NCBI GenBank assembly: GCA_030278955.1
Contig: JAOANR010000004.1
Coordinates: 61,011,541-61,075,540 of the forward strand
DNA length: 64,000 nt
Direction: 5' to 3'
Origin: Hygrophila difformis
Lineage: Eukaryota; Streptophyta; Magnoliopsida; Lamiales; Acanthaceae
Every line of letters starts with the position of its first letter. Positions within the stretch are counted from its first letter, which is position 1. Of this stretch, positions 45,440-56,166 are shown piece after piece. Made by a program: the position numbers and the translations under genes. The notes under the pieces are model-generated. The model was not told the origin of the DNA and did no database searches. It saw only the letters and a program-made list of their open reading frames with translations.

Positions 45440-45483
<44 letters not shown>
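45440..45483. repeat. (AAT)n microsatellite
   Basis: About 14 repeats immediately beside the LINE fragment. Confidence 0.9.
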
Positions 45484-45485
<2 letters not shown>

Positions 45486-45597
45486 CCACGTGAACCATAA
45501 GTAATAGTAATAATCAATATGTATAGATATATTGCTCACCCAAAAAATATGTATAGATATATTGGGCCTTTACTTAATTATTAGAAAACTGGACTAA

Positions 45598-45961
45598 AGT
45601 CATCTCCAACTCACCCTGCAAAAATGGGGGAGGCACCCTCGCAAATGGGAGAGTGTTATAGTGTTCCGCTCATTTGAGAAAAACACTGTTCATCCCCTGC
45701 ATTTCTTCTTCTTTTTTTTTTAATTTCTGTGTATTGTTTAATTTATAATATAAATAAAAATGTTGTTAATATTTTGTATAAAAGAGTATTGGTTTTTTTA
45801 TAAATTTAAAAAGGTGATACAAAATAAAATACGTAGGGAATATACCTTAATCCTGCAAAACTAGATGATTGAATTGGAGATGAAATTACTGTAGCTATCT
45901 TGCAAAAATAGAGATTTGCAATGTAGCTCCTGCAAAAGTAGAGGGTGTGGTTGGAGATGCC
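45598..45961. mobile_element. Tourist-like MITE with TAA target duplication
   Basis: Left GTCATCTCCAACTCACCCTG, right complement GGCATCTCCAACCACACCC; TAA on both sides (45595-45597, 45962-45964). Confidence 0.72.
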
Positions 45962-46517
45962 TAAGAACTCGGCCTGTTGGAAACAAAAGTTTGAGTCAAA
46001 ACCCCCACTTATCAGGAGTATTAGAGTTACGGCCTTATAAGTTTGAAAAGATTAAATTTAATTAAAATTTCACGAATTTAATTTTAATCAAAATTATTGA
46101 GTGAAAATACAAAATTATCCTTATTGCGTTTTTTTTTTATAGAAATAAGGTACCTATCATTACATTATTGTGGCGACGATTTAGATGTTAAAATGGTAAA
46201 CATTGTTTAATTAGCGTGGTAATATTAGCTAGCAAATCGTGGTACATGTCGACCACGCAAGCTCGTATGTGGTATGGAAAAAACTAGGTAATAAAATGCT
46301 GTGGTAGCAAAATCATTAACCAACAATGAAAAAATATTGTAACCTATCCTGTATAAGGTGGTAGCAAAATAAGATGAATGTGGTAACCAACTACTTAGAA
46401 ATGTGGTAACCTGATATTGAGAATATCGTAACCAAGTACTTCAAAGTGTAGTAACCAACTATTCGTGCGACTGCCAAAAATATAGGTTTAAATAAATTAA
46501 GATTTTATGTGGATTGA

Positions 46518-47072
46518 GGGTCTGTTCTGCACGCAGAGTTGTAGCTGTAGGGAGCTGTGGGAGCTGTAGCTGTCTTTATTATTTAAGTGTTCTGTACAAC
46601 TAGTTGTAGCTGTCAAAAAATGTATGAAATGACATAAAATGACAAACATTTATGTAGACTATTAGGCAGTGAGTTAGTTATTGGGTTAAAATTATAATTG
46701 CTTGACAATAAGCTACTAGCTTATTTTTTTTTGTGAAACTGGGTATCGCCAGGCCACATTGGACTCAAGACAAATTCCTCGAGGATCTAAATGAGCAATT
46801 AAGGGCGTCTCTCCCAAAGTAGTTTTTTGCATGCACAAGGCTCGAACCCGAGACCTTTCTTAAGCGACTAGAGCCTCCATCCACTCAAGCCAACTGATGT
46901 TGGTCTACTAGCTTATTTTTTAAAGCTACTACAGGTAGCTTCTAAAAAGAAACTTCCAAAAGCTCCCATAAACTCCCAATAGCTAGTGTGCAGAACGGGG
47001 CTTTTTTTAAAATAAAAAGCTAAAGCTATATAAAAAAAAAAACCTCCCAAAAGCTCCGTGCCGAATAGACCT
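46518..47072. mobile_element. PIF/Harbinger-like MITE, second copy, with TGA target duplication
   Basis: GGGTCTGTTCTGCACGCAGA on the left, worn right end ending AATAGACCT; TGA flanks (46515-46517, 47073-47075). Same family as 43484-43881. Contains a SINE. Confidence 0.78.
46730..46904 (-). mobile_element. Second SINE family, nested in the PIF-like MITE
   Basis: On the minus strand, AAGTGGATGGAGGCTCTAGT and GGTCTCGGGTTCGAGCC form tRNA-like A and B boxes; it ends in an A-rich tail. A perfect 17-bp target duplication CTACTAGCTTATTTTTT is at 46713-46729 and 46905-46921. Confidence 0.78.
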
Positions 47073-47873
47073 TGAGTAATAAAATTTAGAATAACCAACT
47101 CACTATAAGTATGGTATCCAACAATCTAATTAAGTGCTAACCAATTATTTCATATTGTGCTAATCAAGTATTAAAGAACATGGTAACTGAAGCTTCGAAG
47201 TGTGGTAATCAATTTTATTGAAGTGTGGTAGACACATGTAACTCACTATATGTGATAACCAAATACTGGTTGAAATAAGTCGAGACTTTATATGTGGATA
47301 TGGTAATAAAATTTGTGATGATCAATTCACTATAAGTGTGATGATAACCAATAATCTAATAATGAACTGACAACCAATCATTTCAAATTGTGATAATCAA
47401 GCATTGAGAAACTTCCCCGTAAGCTTCCAAGTGTCGTATCCAAATTTATATAAATGTGGTAATCATGTATTTAGTAGTGTGATCGACAACCAAATGTATG
47501 GATTGAAATTATACTAAACATAAAATTTGACAAAAGAGGTGCATACAAAGATACAACAATAGTAATACAAAACACATATAATTAAAAACCATAGGGGGGA
47601 TAAAGGATATAGAGTTCTCATCAACCTTACAATCTCAGAGATGAGGTCGATTGTCTACCTAATCGCATCACTCCCACCTTTTGTTTGTTTGTTTTTTTTT
47701 CCAAGAAGAAATGAAATGCATAGTATATATTTTAATAAACACCACCTTTCATCAAGACAGTTTTAAGACACAAACACACACGTGGAAGATTGACAAGAAC
47801 CAAAGGTTAATCGGGCGATGGATGCATGATGATGGATGGTCTGTGAAGTGGCCGGCCGGGCGATGAATCATTA

Positions 47874-50515
47874 TCAGATCATTTGCTGCTCCAAAATGGT
47901 CTTGTTACCGAAGGAACTTCTGGTCAATTGTGCGTCCACGTATTCCCCATAGTTCATGGACTTATAGAATGCCCGGCCGCCGTCCCTCTCCACCAGGACA
48001 TCCGCCGGCCCCACATTTGCCTTCAAGGATGGCCCATTTGGTACGACAATTGATATCCTTTCCTTTTCGCTGTTCACCACTGCTCTGTGCATCACGCTCT
48101 TGAACCTCCCATTGCTAAATATCTGTCATCATTTCATTTTCACACTTCATTTAATTAATTAATTGTGAGTTATTTAACTATTTTGTGCTGACTATTTAAA
48201 AGACTTTCAACAGAGACAATTAATTCCCAGTCCCAGGTTTTAAGAGTCCCAGTCAAGAATGAACTATTGACGCCGCCTACATTACACCTTCTATTTGCCG
48301 GCCTCCAATTATATATAGCTAGTGCTTTCAACATTCGACTCATTTTGGCCCTTTCAAGACGCGCGGACTCACACTTGCATGCTTGTAGGAATACTTTATT
48401 TTATTTTATTTGTAAATATAAAAATAACATAAAGGATCACCTGTCGAAACACACAAAAGAAAAGGCTGCTCCTCCATGCATAATAAATTAGTATTTTTTT
48501 GGAATAGCCAAAGGCCGGAAAACCATGCATAATAAATGTACACTTTTAAATACTTCTATTAATAATTGTCTACTTTTTTCTTATAGTATTTTTTTAATAA
48601 TTTTTTTGCGATCATCCATTTTTTGTCACATTCATTTATTTTAAAATTTTATTTTATCAAATATAATTAAAAAAAAAAAATGAAACGTAGGAGTATAGAT
48701 ATTATTACACGCTGTATTCTTATTATTTACTTTCTTGGAAATATATCATGTTTACTATAACTAATTAAAAATAATTAGCTAGCTCAATTTCTATAACCCA
48801 TATTTACATTAATTAACTCATTGTAAAATTTATATTTTTACCCTTCAACTAAATTCATTTATAATAAACGTAAAAAAATAGTATTTATGTATATTGAATG
48901 ATAACATAGTAAAAATATAACATAACTACCTATAAATTACAATTATTGTGGAACACTTGTTACTTTCTAAAAGGATATCTAAAAAGTAACCGAGGGAGTA
49001 TATAGTACAAGGATAAATTTAAAATATAGACTACCATCCAATTAAATGCAATTAGAAACTAGAAAGGGGGTAAACGGATTGGAATGCGCAAAACTCATAT
49101 ACTCCAGTCTCCATTTAGGAACATAGAATTCAACTTTTTTCCATTTTAAAAAAATAAATAAAACCATAATAAATTTTTTTTTTTTTGGCGTAGAAACCAT
49201 AATAATTATTTACTATATTTCCCTATAATTATTTTATGTATATAATTTACTCCGTATTATTTAGTACTCCACTGTATATATAGGCTGAAGTCATCTTCAT
49301 CCATATTTTACTACTATAATAATTTACTTTACTTTTATCTAATAAATCAGTTAATAAAATTCAACAGCTGAAACAAATGAAACCACTTTTAATGAGAGAT
49401 AATAATAACATGAGCAGCAGATCCAACAATGGCGACATATAATTAACGAGGATTACCTCGAGCTGGTCGGCGACGTTCACCAAAATGGAGTTCTGAGGCG
49501 AATCGGCATTGAACCACGTGCCCTTGTGCTGGATCTGCAAACCCGCGACGCCGTTGTGGATGAGGAACGTCAACAGGCCATGATCGGTGTGTGGCGGAAG
49601 CCCGATCGTCTTATCCGGCTGGGGACACGGCGGATACAGGTTCGAAGCATACAATTGGAATGTTTGGTCCAAGTCCAGGACTTCAGCCACGTACTTTGGG
49701 TCTAATTCCAGGGCTTCCGCCAGGGCCACCATCAACGTCCTCGTTAATTTCCGGGATTTCTCAACGTATTCCTTAGTAACTTCCCTGGAAATTGGAAGAA
49801 ATTGATCGGATCAACAATGGATGGAAATTAAAAAAGATTAGATTTATTAATTTTTTTTTTTGGTTGTTAATGGGGGGACTTAGACGACGACGACGACGAG
49901 CACCTCAAAATAGCGGGTTCTTCGGGGCAGTGGAATTCGGGATGGGCGTAGTTCTTGAGGTAATCCCTCCACAAGGTGAATGTCTGATTGGAAGCCGTAG
50001 AAACATTGAAGTTGCCGCACTTGATGGGGTCGGAGGCGCTCTTGGGGAAGTATTTCTTCTTCTTTTCCTCCGGCAACGCGAAGAATTCACTGGTTGCGGT
50101 GAATGTCGCCTTTAAAAGGTCCTCGGGGATTCCATGATTCACCAGCTGTACTTGTTTAAAATACAGTATAAACAGTAATTACTACTACTCCATACTCCTA
50201 TACAATCCAGTGCATATATAGTACGGTATATATATAGTACAAGGCTGTGAAAGAAAGTGAGGAGGGGGCACTTACAATGAAGAATCCCCAGTCTTCGCAG
50301 GCCTTGCGGAGTTCCTCGATGGCTTTTGAACGGCGGTCGAAATCATCGACGGCGGTGATGGCGGAGACATCAATGATCGGGAGGGAGTCGGCGGTGAAGC
50401 CGGTGGAATCGTTCTCGTAGTTGAATTTGGAAGGGACAGAGATGGCGGAGTCGGCGATGGCTTTCACGTCCTTCTCATACTCAAATGGCAAATTCACGTT
50501 CTGGTTCTGTGCCAT
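47874..50515 (-). CDS. 2-oxoglutarate/Fe(II)-dependent dioxygenase C, 352 aa
   Basis: Recent duplicate of B. Exons (minus) 50515-50276, 50145-49904, 49784-49457, 48122-47874; each exon has exactly the length of its counterpart in B. Key residues: His226-Thr-Asp228 (LPPHTDHGLL), His282, Arg292-Ile-Ser294. Differences from B that I see include YEKDVKAIADSAIS for YLNDVKAIAATATS in exon 1, QLYASNLYPPCPQPDKTIGL for QLLVSNLYPPCPQPDQTIGI around the active site, and YMNSK-type changes near the C-terminus (FYKSMNYGEYVDAQLTRSS). Intron 3 is about 1.3 kb against 0.8 kb in B. Intact; a TATA box and 5' UTR are conserved with B, so both are probably expressed. Confidence 0.93.
48775..49000. mobile_element. 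Truncated Stowaway-type MITE in intron 3 of dioxygenase C
   Basis: AGCTCAATTTCTATAACC through AAAAAGTAACCGAGGGAGTA matches the element at 26536/62184; the left inverted repeat is missing. Confidence 0.68.
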
Positions 50516-50664
50516 GTCTCAAGAAGAATGGGGGGGGACCTGCAGGTAAAAATTTCTGTGTTGTGTGTCGTTGCGTATGTTTTGGGGAATTGGAGAGATG
50601 GGAGACGCAAGGGAAACAAATTGTGTTGTGTGGCTGAATTTGCTTGGCCTGCGCTGCGGGTAGG

Positions 50665-50672
50665 TATTTATA
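50665..50672 (-). promoter_or_regulatory. TATA box of dioxygenase C
   Basis: TATAAATA on the minus strand, about 150 bp before the ATG; same context as in dioxygenase B. Confidence 0.75.
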
Positions 50673-50756
50673 GGAATGGCCGACAGCAGGACGTGAGTGG
50701 GTAGGGCGGGATGGATGGCTGCACCCGTCCGCCAATGACTTCCGTTTCTATCATGG

Positions 50757-51002
50757 ATTGGGAAATGATTCTTCTGTATTTCAAGCAGTTCAAAATATAT
50801 TTTTAAATGTTTATAACTTAAATTATATAAGTAAAAATTATAAAAATTTGATATTCTAAAACTACTTGATTAAACGAATCTAACAATATTTTACTTGACT
50901 ATTTTTATCTTATATAACTATGTTAAAAAATTTAATCAAAGTTACTCAATGAATAGTTACTACTATGCAAATGGAGCACTTAAATGAGGACGGAGGAAGT
51001 AT
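50757..51002. mobile_element. Stowaway-type MITE, left end worn
   Basis: Ends ATGAGGACGGAGGAAGTA; interior (CTACTTGATTAAACGAATCT) matches 36381-36640. It begins about 85 bp upstream of the dioxygenase C TATA box. Confidence 0.7.
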
Positions 51003-51371
51003 AACTTTTCTATTAAAATAAAAAGTCTTATTTTCTATACGAGCTTTAGAATATTATAACTATGAAAAGAAGTTTTACGAGCAAAAAATATACTTAATAG
51101 CTTTTTTACTTGAAGGTATGTTACTCGACCACTTGATCAAGTCATCAACTCCTTCTTCATAATAGCTTTTGAAACTATTTTCTATTTTAATTTCTTTTAA
51201 CAATTTTAAAAATTACAACTCAAAAAAATACTTTGTAGTGCAAAGTTAACATCTTCGATTACTGTCAAAATTTTCTGTTTAAATTGTACAGCTCCAACTC
51301 ACAACTACTACTAATTAACTAATATGTAGAACCCAATATTTTCACAGGCAACCCGGATTTTAAGTAAATAC

Positions 51372-51633
51372 TACTCCATCTGTCTTATTTAACCTATCAT
51401 GTTTTATTTCTGAACACAATTCAGTGTATTTTTTCAACTGTTAATATTTCAAAATATGTACAACAAAAATTATTTAAAATATATATTCTAAAATTATATG
51501 ATTATACGATTCTAACAAGACCCAACTTGACTATTTTTTTATAATATATACTTGCAATAAAATTGAGTCAAATTTAAATAATGAACAGTGCCAAAATGTC
51601 AAACAAGACAAGTAACATGGGAACGAGGGAGCA
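51372..51633. mobile_element. Stowaway-type MITE
   Basis: TACTCCATCTGTCTTATTTA to ATGGGAACGAGGGAGCA, about 262 bp; family of 27631. Confidence 0.8.
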
Positions 51634-51776
51634 CTACTTTCATATATCAATTACCTTAAAAAATTAATAATACAAAAATACTACTCCCTATATATTAGTG
51701 GCGGTTACTCTACGTCTTCACCCTCATAAAAACAGCAGTCTGGTTCTTGTACTAGCAATTAATTTACCTGTACATG

Positions 51777-51935
51777 TTAAATGATGTTCACGCTATGAAA
51801 AATAATGTTAGCTCCATGAAAAATGATGTTGCTTATTTTATAATATTCATCACTTTCATGCGCACACATCATTTCACACAGTCATCATTTTTCATTGCTC
51901 TGACATCATTTTTCTATGCGTATCCATCATTCCAT
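51777..51935. mobile_element. Fold-back-like element, AAATGATGT motif family, copy 3
   Basis: Left: AAATGATGTTCAC, AAATAATGTTAG, AAAATGATGTTGC. Right: CATCACTTTC, ACACATCATTTCAC, GTCATCATTTTTC, GACATCATTTTTC. Same direct-then-inverted plan as 19556 and 29852, but the spacer sequence is different. Confidence 0.55.
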
Positions 51936-52398
51936 TTTTGTCGGTATGTGTTGTTAACAGCACACAAGCCACACCCTAAAAACAATAAAAATAAAAAATT
52001 ATACATTAATATTTATACTATAAGTTAATTGCTAGTAATTTATTGTATTGTAGGAGTATAAACTTAAAACTGTGTTTGGACTCACAAAAAAGAGAGAGAG
52101 ACTAAAATAGAATTTTTATTTTGGGCATAGTACAGCTGTACAGGTGATGCACGTTCTGATGTTCAATGATACTGTACTCTATTTGTATTAGTTGTAGTAT
52201 AAATTTTTAGTTTTGCACTATTTGTATATCAATTAATCTTACAAAATTTCTCGTTTTGTTAGTTTTCCTTTTAGCCGAACCTTGATGTTAAAAAAGAAAA
52301 TTAATCTTATAAAATCCTAAATCCTAATTGAATACGTACTTTTTTAATACTATACAGTATATATTTGATATACATAGTAAGTAATTCATTCTCTCGAC

Positions 52399-52867
52399 CC
52401 GCCAGTAAGTTTTTGATTTTTCACTCCTCATTCAACCCATTAATTAATTTGGTGTCTTATCTTGTCTTGTCTTGTCTCTTTTCTTGCGTGCTCACTGCTC
52501 AAGCCTCAGGGAGAAAGTATACAGCACTTTTGCAGTTTTTTTTTTCTTTTTTTTTTTTTTCGAGCAGTCGAAGCGGGAGAAATTTTTGCACTTAAAAATG
52601 GGTGCATGTCCTTAATTAAATAATACGAACTCTTTTTTTTTTTTTTTTTAACGCAACGGCCTATTCAGGCTAGGACAGGGAGAGAACTTTTAATATGATC
52701 ACTTCACTTAGCTTATTGTTTTATAAAACAGAAGAATGATTTTGTTGACTAAAATTCCTTACTTGAACACTTGTTTCCATATTAAAAGACGAAGAAGCTT
52801 CTATTACAATAAAATACTAATACTATAGCTTAGGTAGGTAGCAAACTTTATTATATAGTAATAATAA
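52399..52867. other. Intergenic with T-rich runs
   Basis: No gene; CTTGTCTTGTCTTGT run near 52459-52478 and poly-T tracts at 52538-52560 and 52632-52649. Confidence 0.4.
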
Positions 52868-53131
52868 TACTTCCTCCGTTTTTATATTTTTGCTACGGAC
52901 CCACGGTACGCGCAGTCCAATGCACATTTGGAACGATTAATAACTCAAGTTCGGTACAAGAAAAAATTCTAAAAGTTCCATGTTTAAAAACTACAAGACA
53001 AGAGGAATCTAACAAGATCCCACTTGGCTATATTGTAACTTGTATAGCTGTAATAAAAATTGAAGTTAAAGTATTCTAATGAATAATAGCATAATTTGGT
53101 TTGTAGCAATAATTTGAAAACGGTGGAAGTA
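52868..53131. mobile_element. Stowaway-type MITE
   Basis: TACTTCCTCCGTTTTTATAT to TTTGAAAACGGTGGAAGTA, about 264 bp. Confidence 0.82.
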
Positions 53132-53499
53132 ATTAATTACACTGAGCGTACAGGAGTTTTTCTGAAAGAATTTTAAAATCCAGTTGATCGATTAACAATA
53201 AAAAAACTCGTTATCAAATATTAAAAATCTGAATTTGACAGGAAAAAAAATTAAATTAAAAATAGTGTTTATAAGTATTATCATTAAGGTGATTTATGTA
53301 AAACCCTACATTTCCTATCATCTTATTGCTTCGATCTACCTTAACCAGTATTAGCTTCCATTATATTACTTCATATAGCGTAGTTTAATGAGTTAGAACT
53401 TCCTCTATCTCTTTAGTCTTTGCAATTATTTAATACTCCATATAAATCAACATACCAAATTAAAAAATAAATTTAACATTATAAGTAATACCCAAGATT

Positions 53500-53632
53500 T
53501 TAGGGATGGGTAACTTTAGGTTGGGGTTTCGATTTCCCACTCGGCTTCTGATCTCGCCCCCTTGTCTCTTTGTAATTTGTATGATATGGGTTCCCATCAT
53601 TAATTTCCTAACCTGTATAGATTGTTCGGCAA
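53500..53632 (+). mobile_element. SINE remnant, plus orientation
   Basis: GGTTGGGGTTTCGATTTCCC, CTTTGTAATTTGTATGATAT and GGGTTCCCATCA match the SINE body of 21651, with an A-rich tail. Confidence 0.6.
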
Positions 53633-54144
53633 AAAAAAAACAAAAAAAAAAAAAACATTTCAACTTTATTAGTGTTAAGTTATAGTGTTATAGGGAGTGA
53701 TGACTTGGTTAAGTTGTCAGAGTTCTCTGTCTTTCAATATTTTGGTTGGGTTTAATTTTCCACTCAATTCCTAATTAAGTACAAATTAAAGGTCCCAAAC
53801 TCCCATCTGGAACTTTCAATATCTTTTTTCTTCTTATTTTTCAACCCAACATGTCAAAAACCTAAATTTTATAATGTAAGTATTTATTATAAGGCAATCA
53901 ATCAAATGGTTGATTTCTTTTACACCTACCGAAATTGAACGAAACAAAAATGATGGTTTGAGATTAATTTTGTTTTTTTAATTTTTCTTTTTACACAACA
54001 TACACGTGATTTTAGGTTCACCTATTTTGAATTCTTGGCACATGCATGTGTATTTGCATATTCGAGATCACACTTCCTCAGATGATACTTGATGAATTAG
54101 TTGTTGACAGTTTTTTTAATTATTATTTTTTTATTTTTTATACA

Positions 54145-54308
54145 TTTTTTTTTTCTAAACAGGCTAGGAAATGGATGGTGAAAGCTCATACCACACAAAT
54201 TACAAAGAAAGAAATATGAGGGATTAGGGAGCCGGGTGGGGAATTGAACCCCCAACCTAAAGGTTAAAAGTCAGAGGACTTGACCACTAGACTAAGTCCT
54301 CATCTCCC
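54145..54308 (-). mobile_element. SINE, minus orientation
   Basis: AGGCTAGGAAATGGATGGTG through GGGGAATTGAACCCCCAACC (B box) and GACTTGACCACTAGACTAAG (A box), preceded by a T run. Confidence 0.7.
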
Positions 54309-54321
54309 TTTTTTTACATCC

Positions 54322-54462
54322 TCTCTATACAAGCTAGGAAAAGGGGTGGTGAGGGTCCATACCACACAAACTATAAAGAAATAAAGGGGATGAATAGGGG
54401 GCCGGATGGGGAATTGAACCCCCAAACTTCAAGTCAGGAGTCAAGAGACTTAACCAAACTAA
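54322..54462 (-). mobile_element. SINE, minus orientation, adjacent copy
   Basis: AAGCTAGGAAAAGGGGTGGT through GGGGAATTGAACCCCCAAAC; lacks the last bases of the tRNA head. Close sequence to the preceding copy. Confidence 0.68.
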
Positions 54463-54909
54463 TTGTTGAATTTAGGGATCGAATTACTCTATATATACTA
54501 CAAATACAAACTAATTACTGAACATGTACTATAAGATAAAGAATTATTAATATTTACATAATTTACTTTTAATAAATTGTTGAAAATAATATTATGATTG
54601 TTGTATCGGCACATCAACTTGACTAATTTTCATCAAAAACTAATTAAAACAGTCTCAAATACACATTTTTCTTTTTCTTTTACCTTTTATCTTCTTTTTT
54701 TAAGTAGGGATATGGGACTAAAAAATATAGCACACAGAAAGTTGCAAAGAATCTTGAAATAATGAAATCTGTGTATTATAATGTACTATCAAGTTGAACT
54801 TATATATTTTAGCTGTTTATTTTAATTAGAAGGGTGTACCATACATGCATGGGAATTTAATGTTTTCTAGATAGCATTCCGGAATAGACTTCAAAGTGAT
54901 TCTATCCTT

Positions 54910-55075
54910 CTTTTTTTTTTTCTTAAGGAGCGGATGAACAGAGAAAGGATGATGCGAGTCCATGCCATACAAATTCTACATGAATAAAAAAGATGGAAGG
55001 GGAGCCGGTTTGAGAATCAGACCCCAATCCTAGAGTTGTAAGGAATGAATTTACCGCTTGGGCAAATCCTAGTCC
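54910..55075 (-). mobile_element. SINE, minus orientation, with target duplication
   Basis: T run, then AAGGAGCGGATGAACAGAG to GCTTGGGCAAATCCTAGTCC. Flanked by AAAGTGATTCTATC and AAAGAGATTCTATC. Confidence 0.68.
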
Positions 55076-55249
55076 CAAAGAGATTCTATCTTTTACTTCT
55101 TTGTTTTGTTTTTTTTTAAATATTAAAATAATATACCATGTGAAGAGTGAAGATATTTCACACATTTATATGCTTGGTACATACTCCTACTTGTATTATT
55201 TTATTTAAGGTATTGTAAGAATTTTGAAAAGTTTCTTGTTGGAAATAAA

Positions 55250-55475
55250 ATACTTCCTTGAAATTTTTGACATTTGAAAATATATTACTATTCACACATA
55301 GACTTCTAGTTAAAGTTTTATTATGATAGTTATATAAGTTAAAATATAGTCAAGTGGGATCTTGTTAGATTCGTATCGTTATGTAGTTTTTAAATATCGA
55401 ACTTTTAGAATTTTTACTTGTACTGAACTTGAGTTATTAATGATTTAAAATATGCGTTGGACTCTGTGAAAAGTT
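55250..55475. mobile_element. Worn Stowaway-type MITE
   Basis: Core AGTCAAGTGGGATCTTGTTA and TTGTACTGAACTTGAGTTAT match the 52868 family in reverse; starts TACTTCCTTGAAATTT, right end lost. Confidence 0.5.
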
Positions 55476-55773
55476 TCGTTACTTCATGTTGTCAATCTTG
55501 GTCGCTAAGTCCCTGTCACAGTGCCACCACAGTTGTGAACTATTCAATACATAGGACTAACAATAGTAGAGTATTTATTATTACTATTCCCAGCTACTCC
55601 TACCAAATTGCTAATAGTGTGCAATTTGCAAATTTTAATGATTTTAAATTAAAATATTGCGTTTGCTGTGTGATCCGTTGGGTAGTATATCTAACATTTT
55701 TATTTTTTTTTTTGGAAGGAAGTAGTATATTAGTAACATTTGAACACGATTGAGGAACATTGAAATTTAACTG

Positions 55774-56166
55774 TGTTATGCATGTAAACAAGATTGTGAA
55801 TGTCTAGTGTTCAACATGTGAATATCCATGTTCATGCCTTGATCATAAGGTTAGACATGTGAAAGTCTTGAAATGCATATGCCTTGATTATGAGGTTAGT
55901 AAATAGTGAGAGGATAAAAAAGTTTATAAATAGCCTATGTAATGTATTGAGAAAAGAGAAAAAATTTTATGCAAGCTTAATACTTGTTTCATCTCATGCC
56001 ATAATTGTTACACTTTATCCATTTTATTATCCCACCTTTAAATTTCATTTCTTTCACCATTTAATCCCAATTTCCATTACAATACTTCCACTATAAACAC
56101 AAGCTAATAAGCCATATACCATTTTATTATACACATACATAAATAAATATAGTTATTTCTATAACA
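55774..56166 (+). repeat. 5' LTR of the Copia element
   Basis: 393 bp. TTTATAAATAGCCTATGTAA at about 55922 is a likely TATA region for the element promoter. Followed by CGTTATCAGCACGAGC, the likely primer-binding area. Confidence 0.95.

Larger units (their letters stand above)
46180..47500. repeat. Motif-rich tract, GTGGTAACCAA family, split by a MITE
   Basis: TGTGGTAACCAACTA, TGTGGTAACCTGA, TCGTAACCAAGTACTTC, TGTAGTAACCAACTATT and later TGTGGTAATCAA, GTGATAACCAA continue for about 1.3 kb in one orientation with irregular spacing, interrupted at 46518-47072. Not coding. Confidence 0.65.
47508..52398. repeat. Duplicated block containing dioxygenase C (partner 38924-44015)
   Basis: Direct copy of the first block with its own insertions: extra sequence in intron 3, a MITE pair and a fold-back-like element upstream of the promoter. 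It lacks the MITE in intron 3, the CATTCTGT tract and the PIF-like MITE of the first block. Confidence 0.85.

Noticed and set aside
45192..45500. 102-codon plus-strand frame
   Set aside because: Antisense to the LINE RNase H fragment and running into the AAT microsatellite (poly-Ile).
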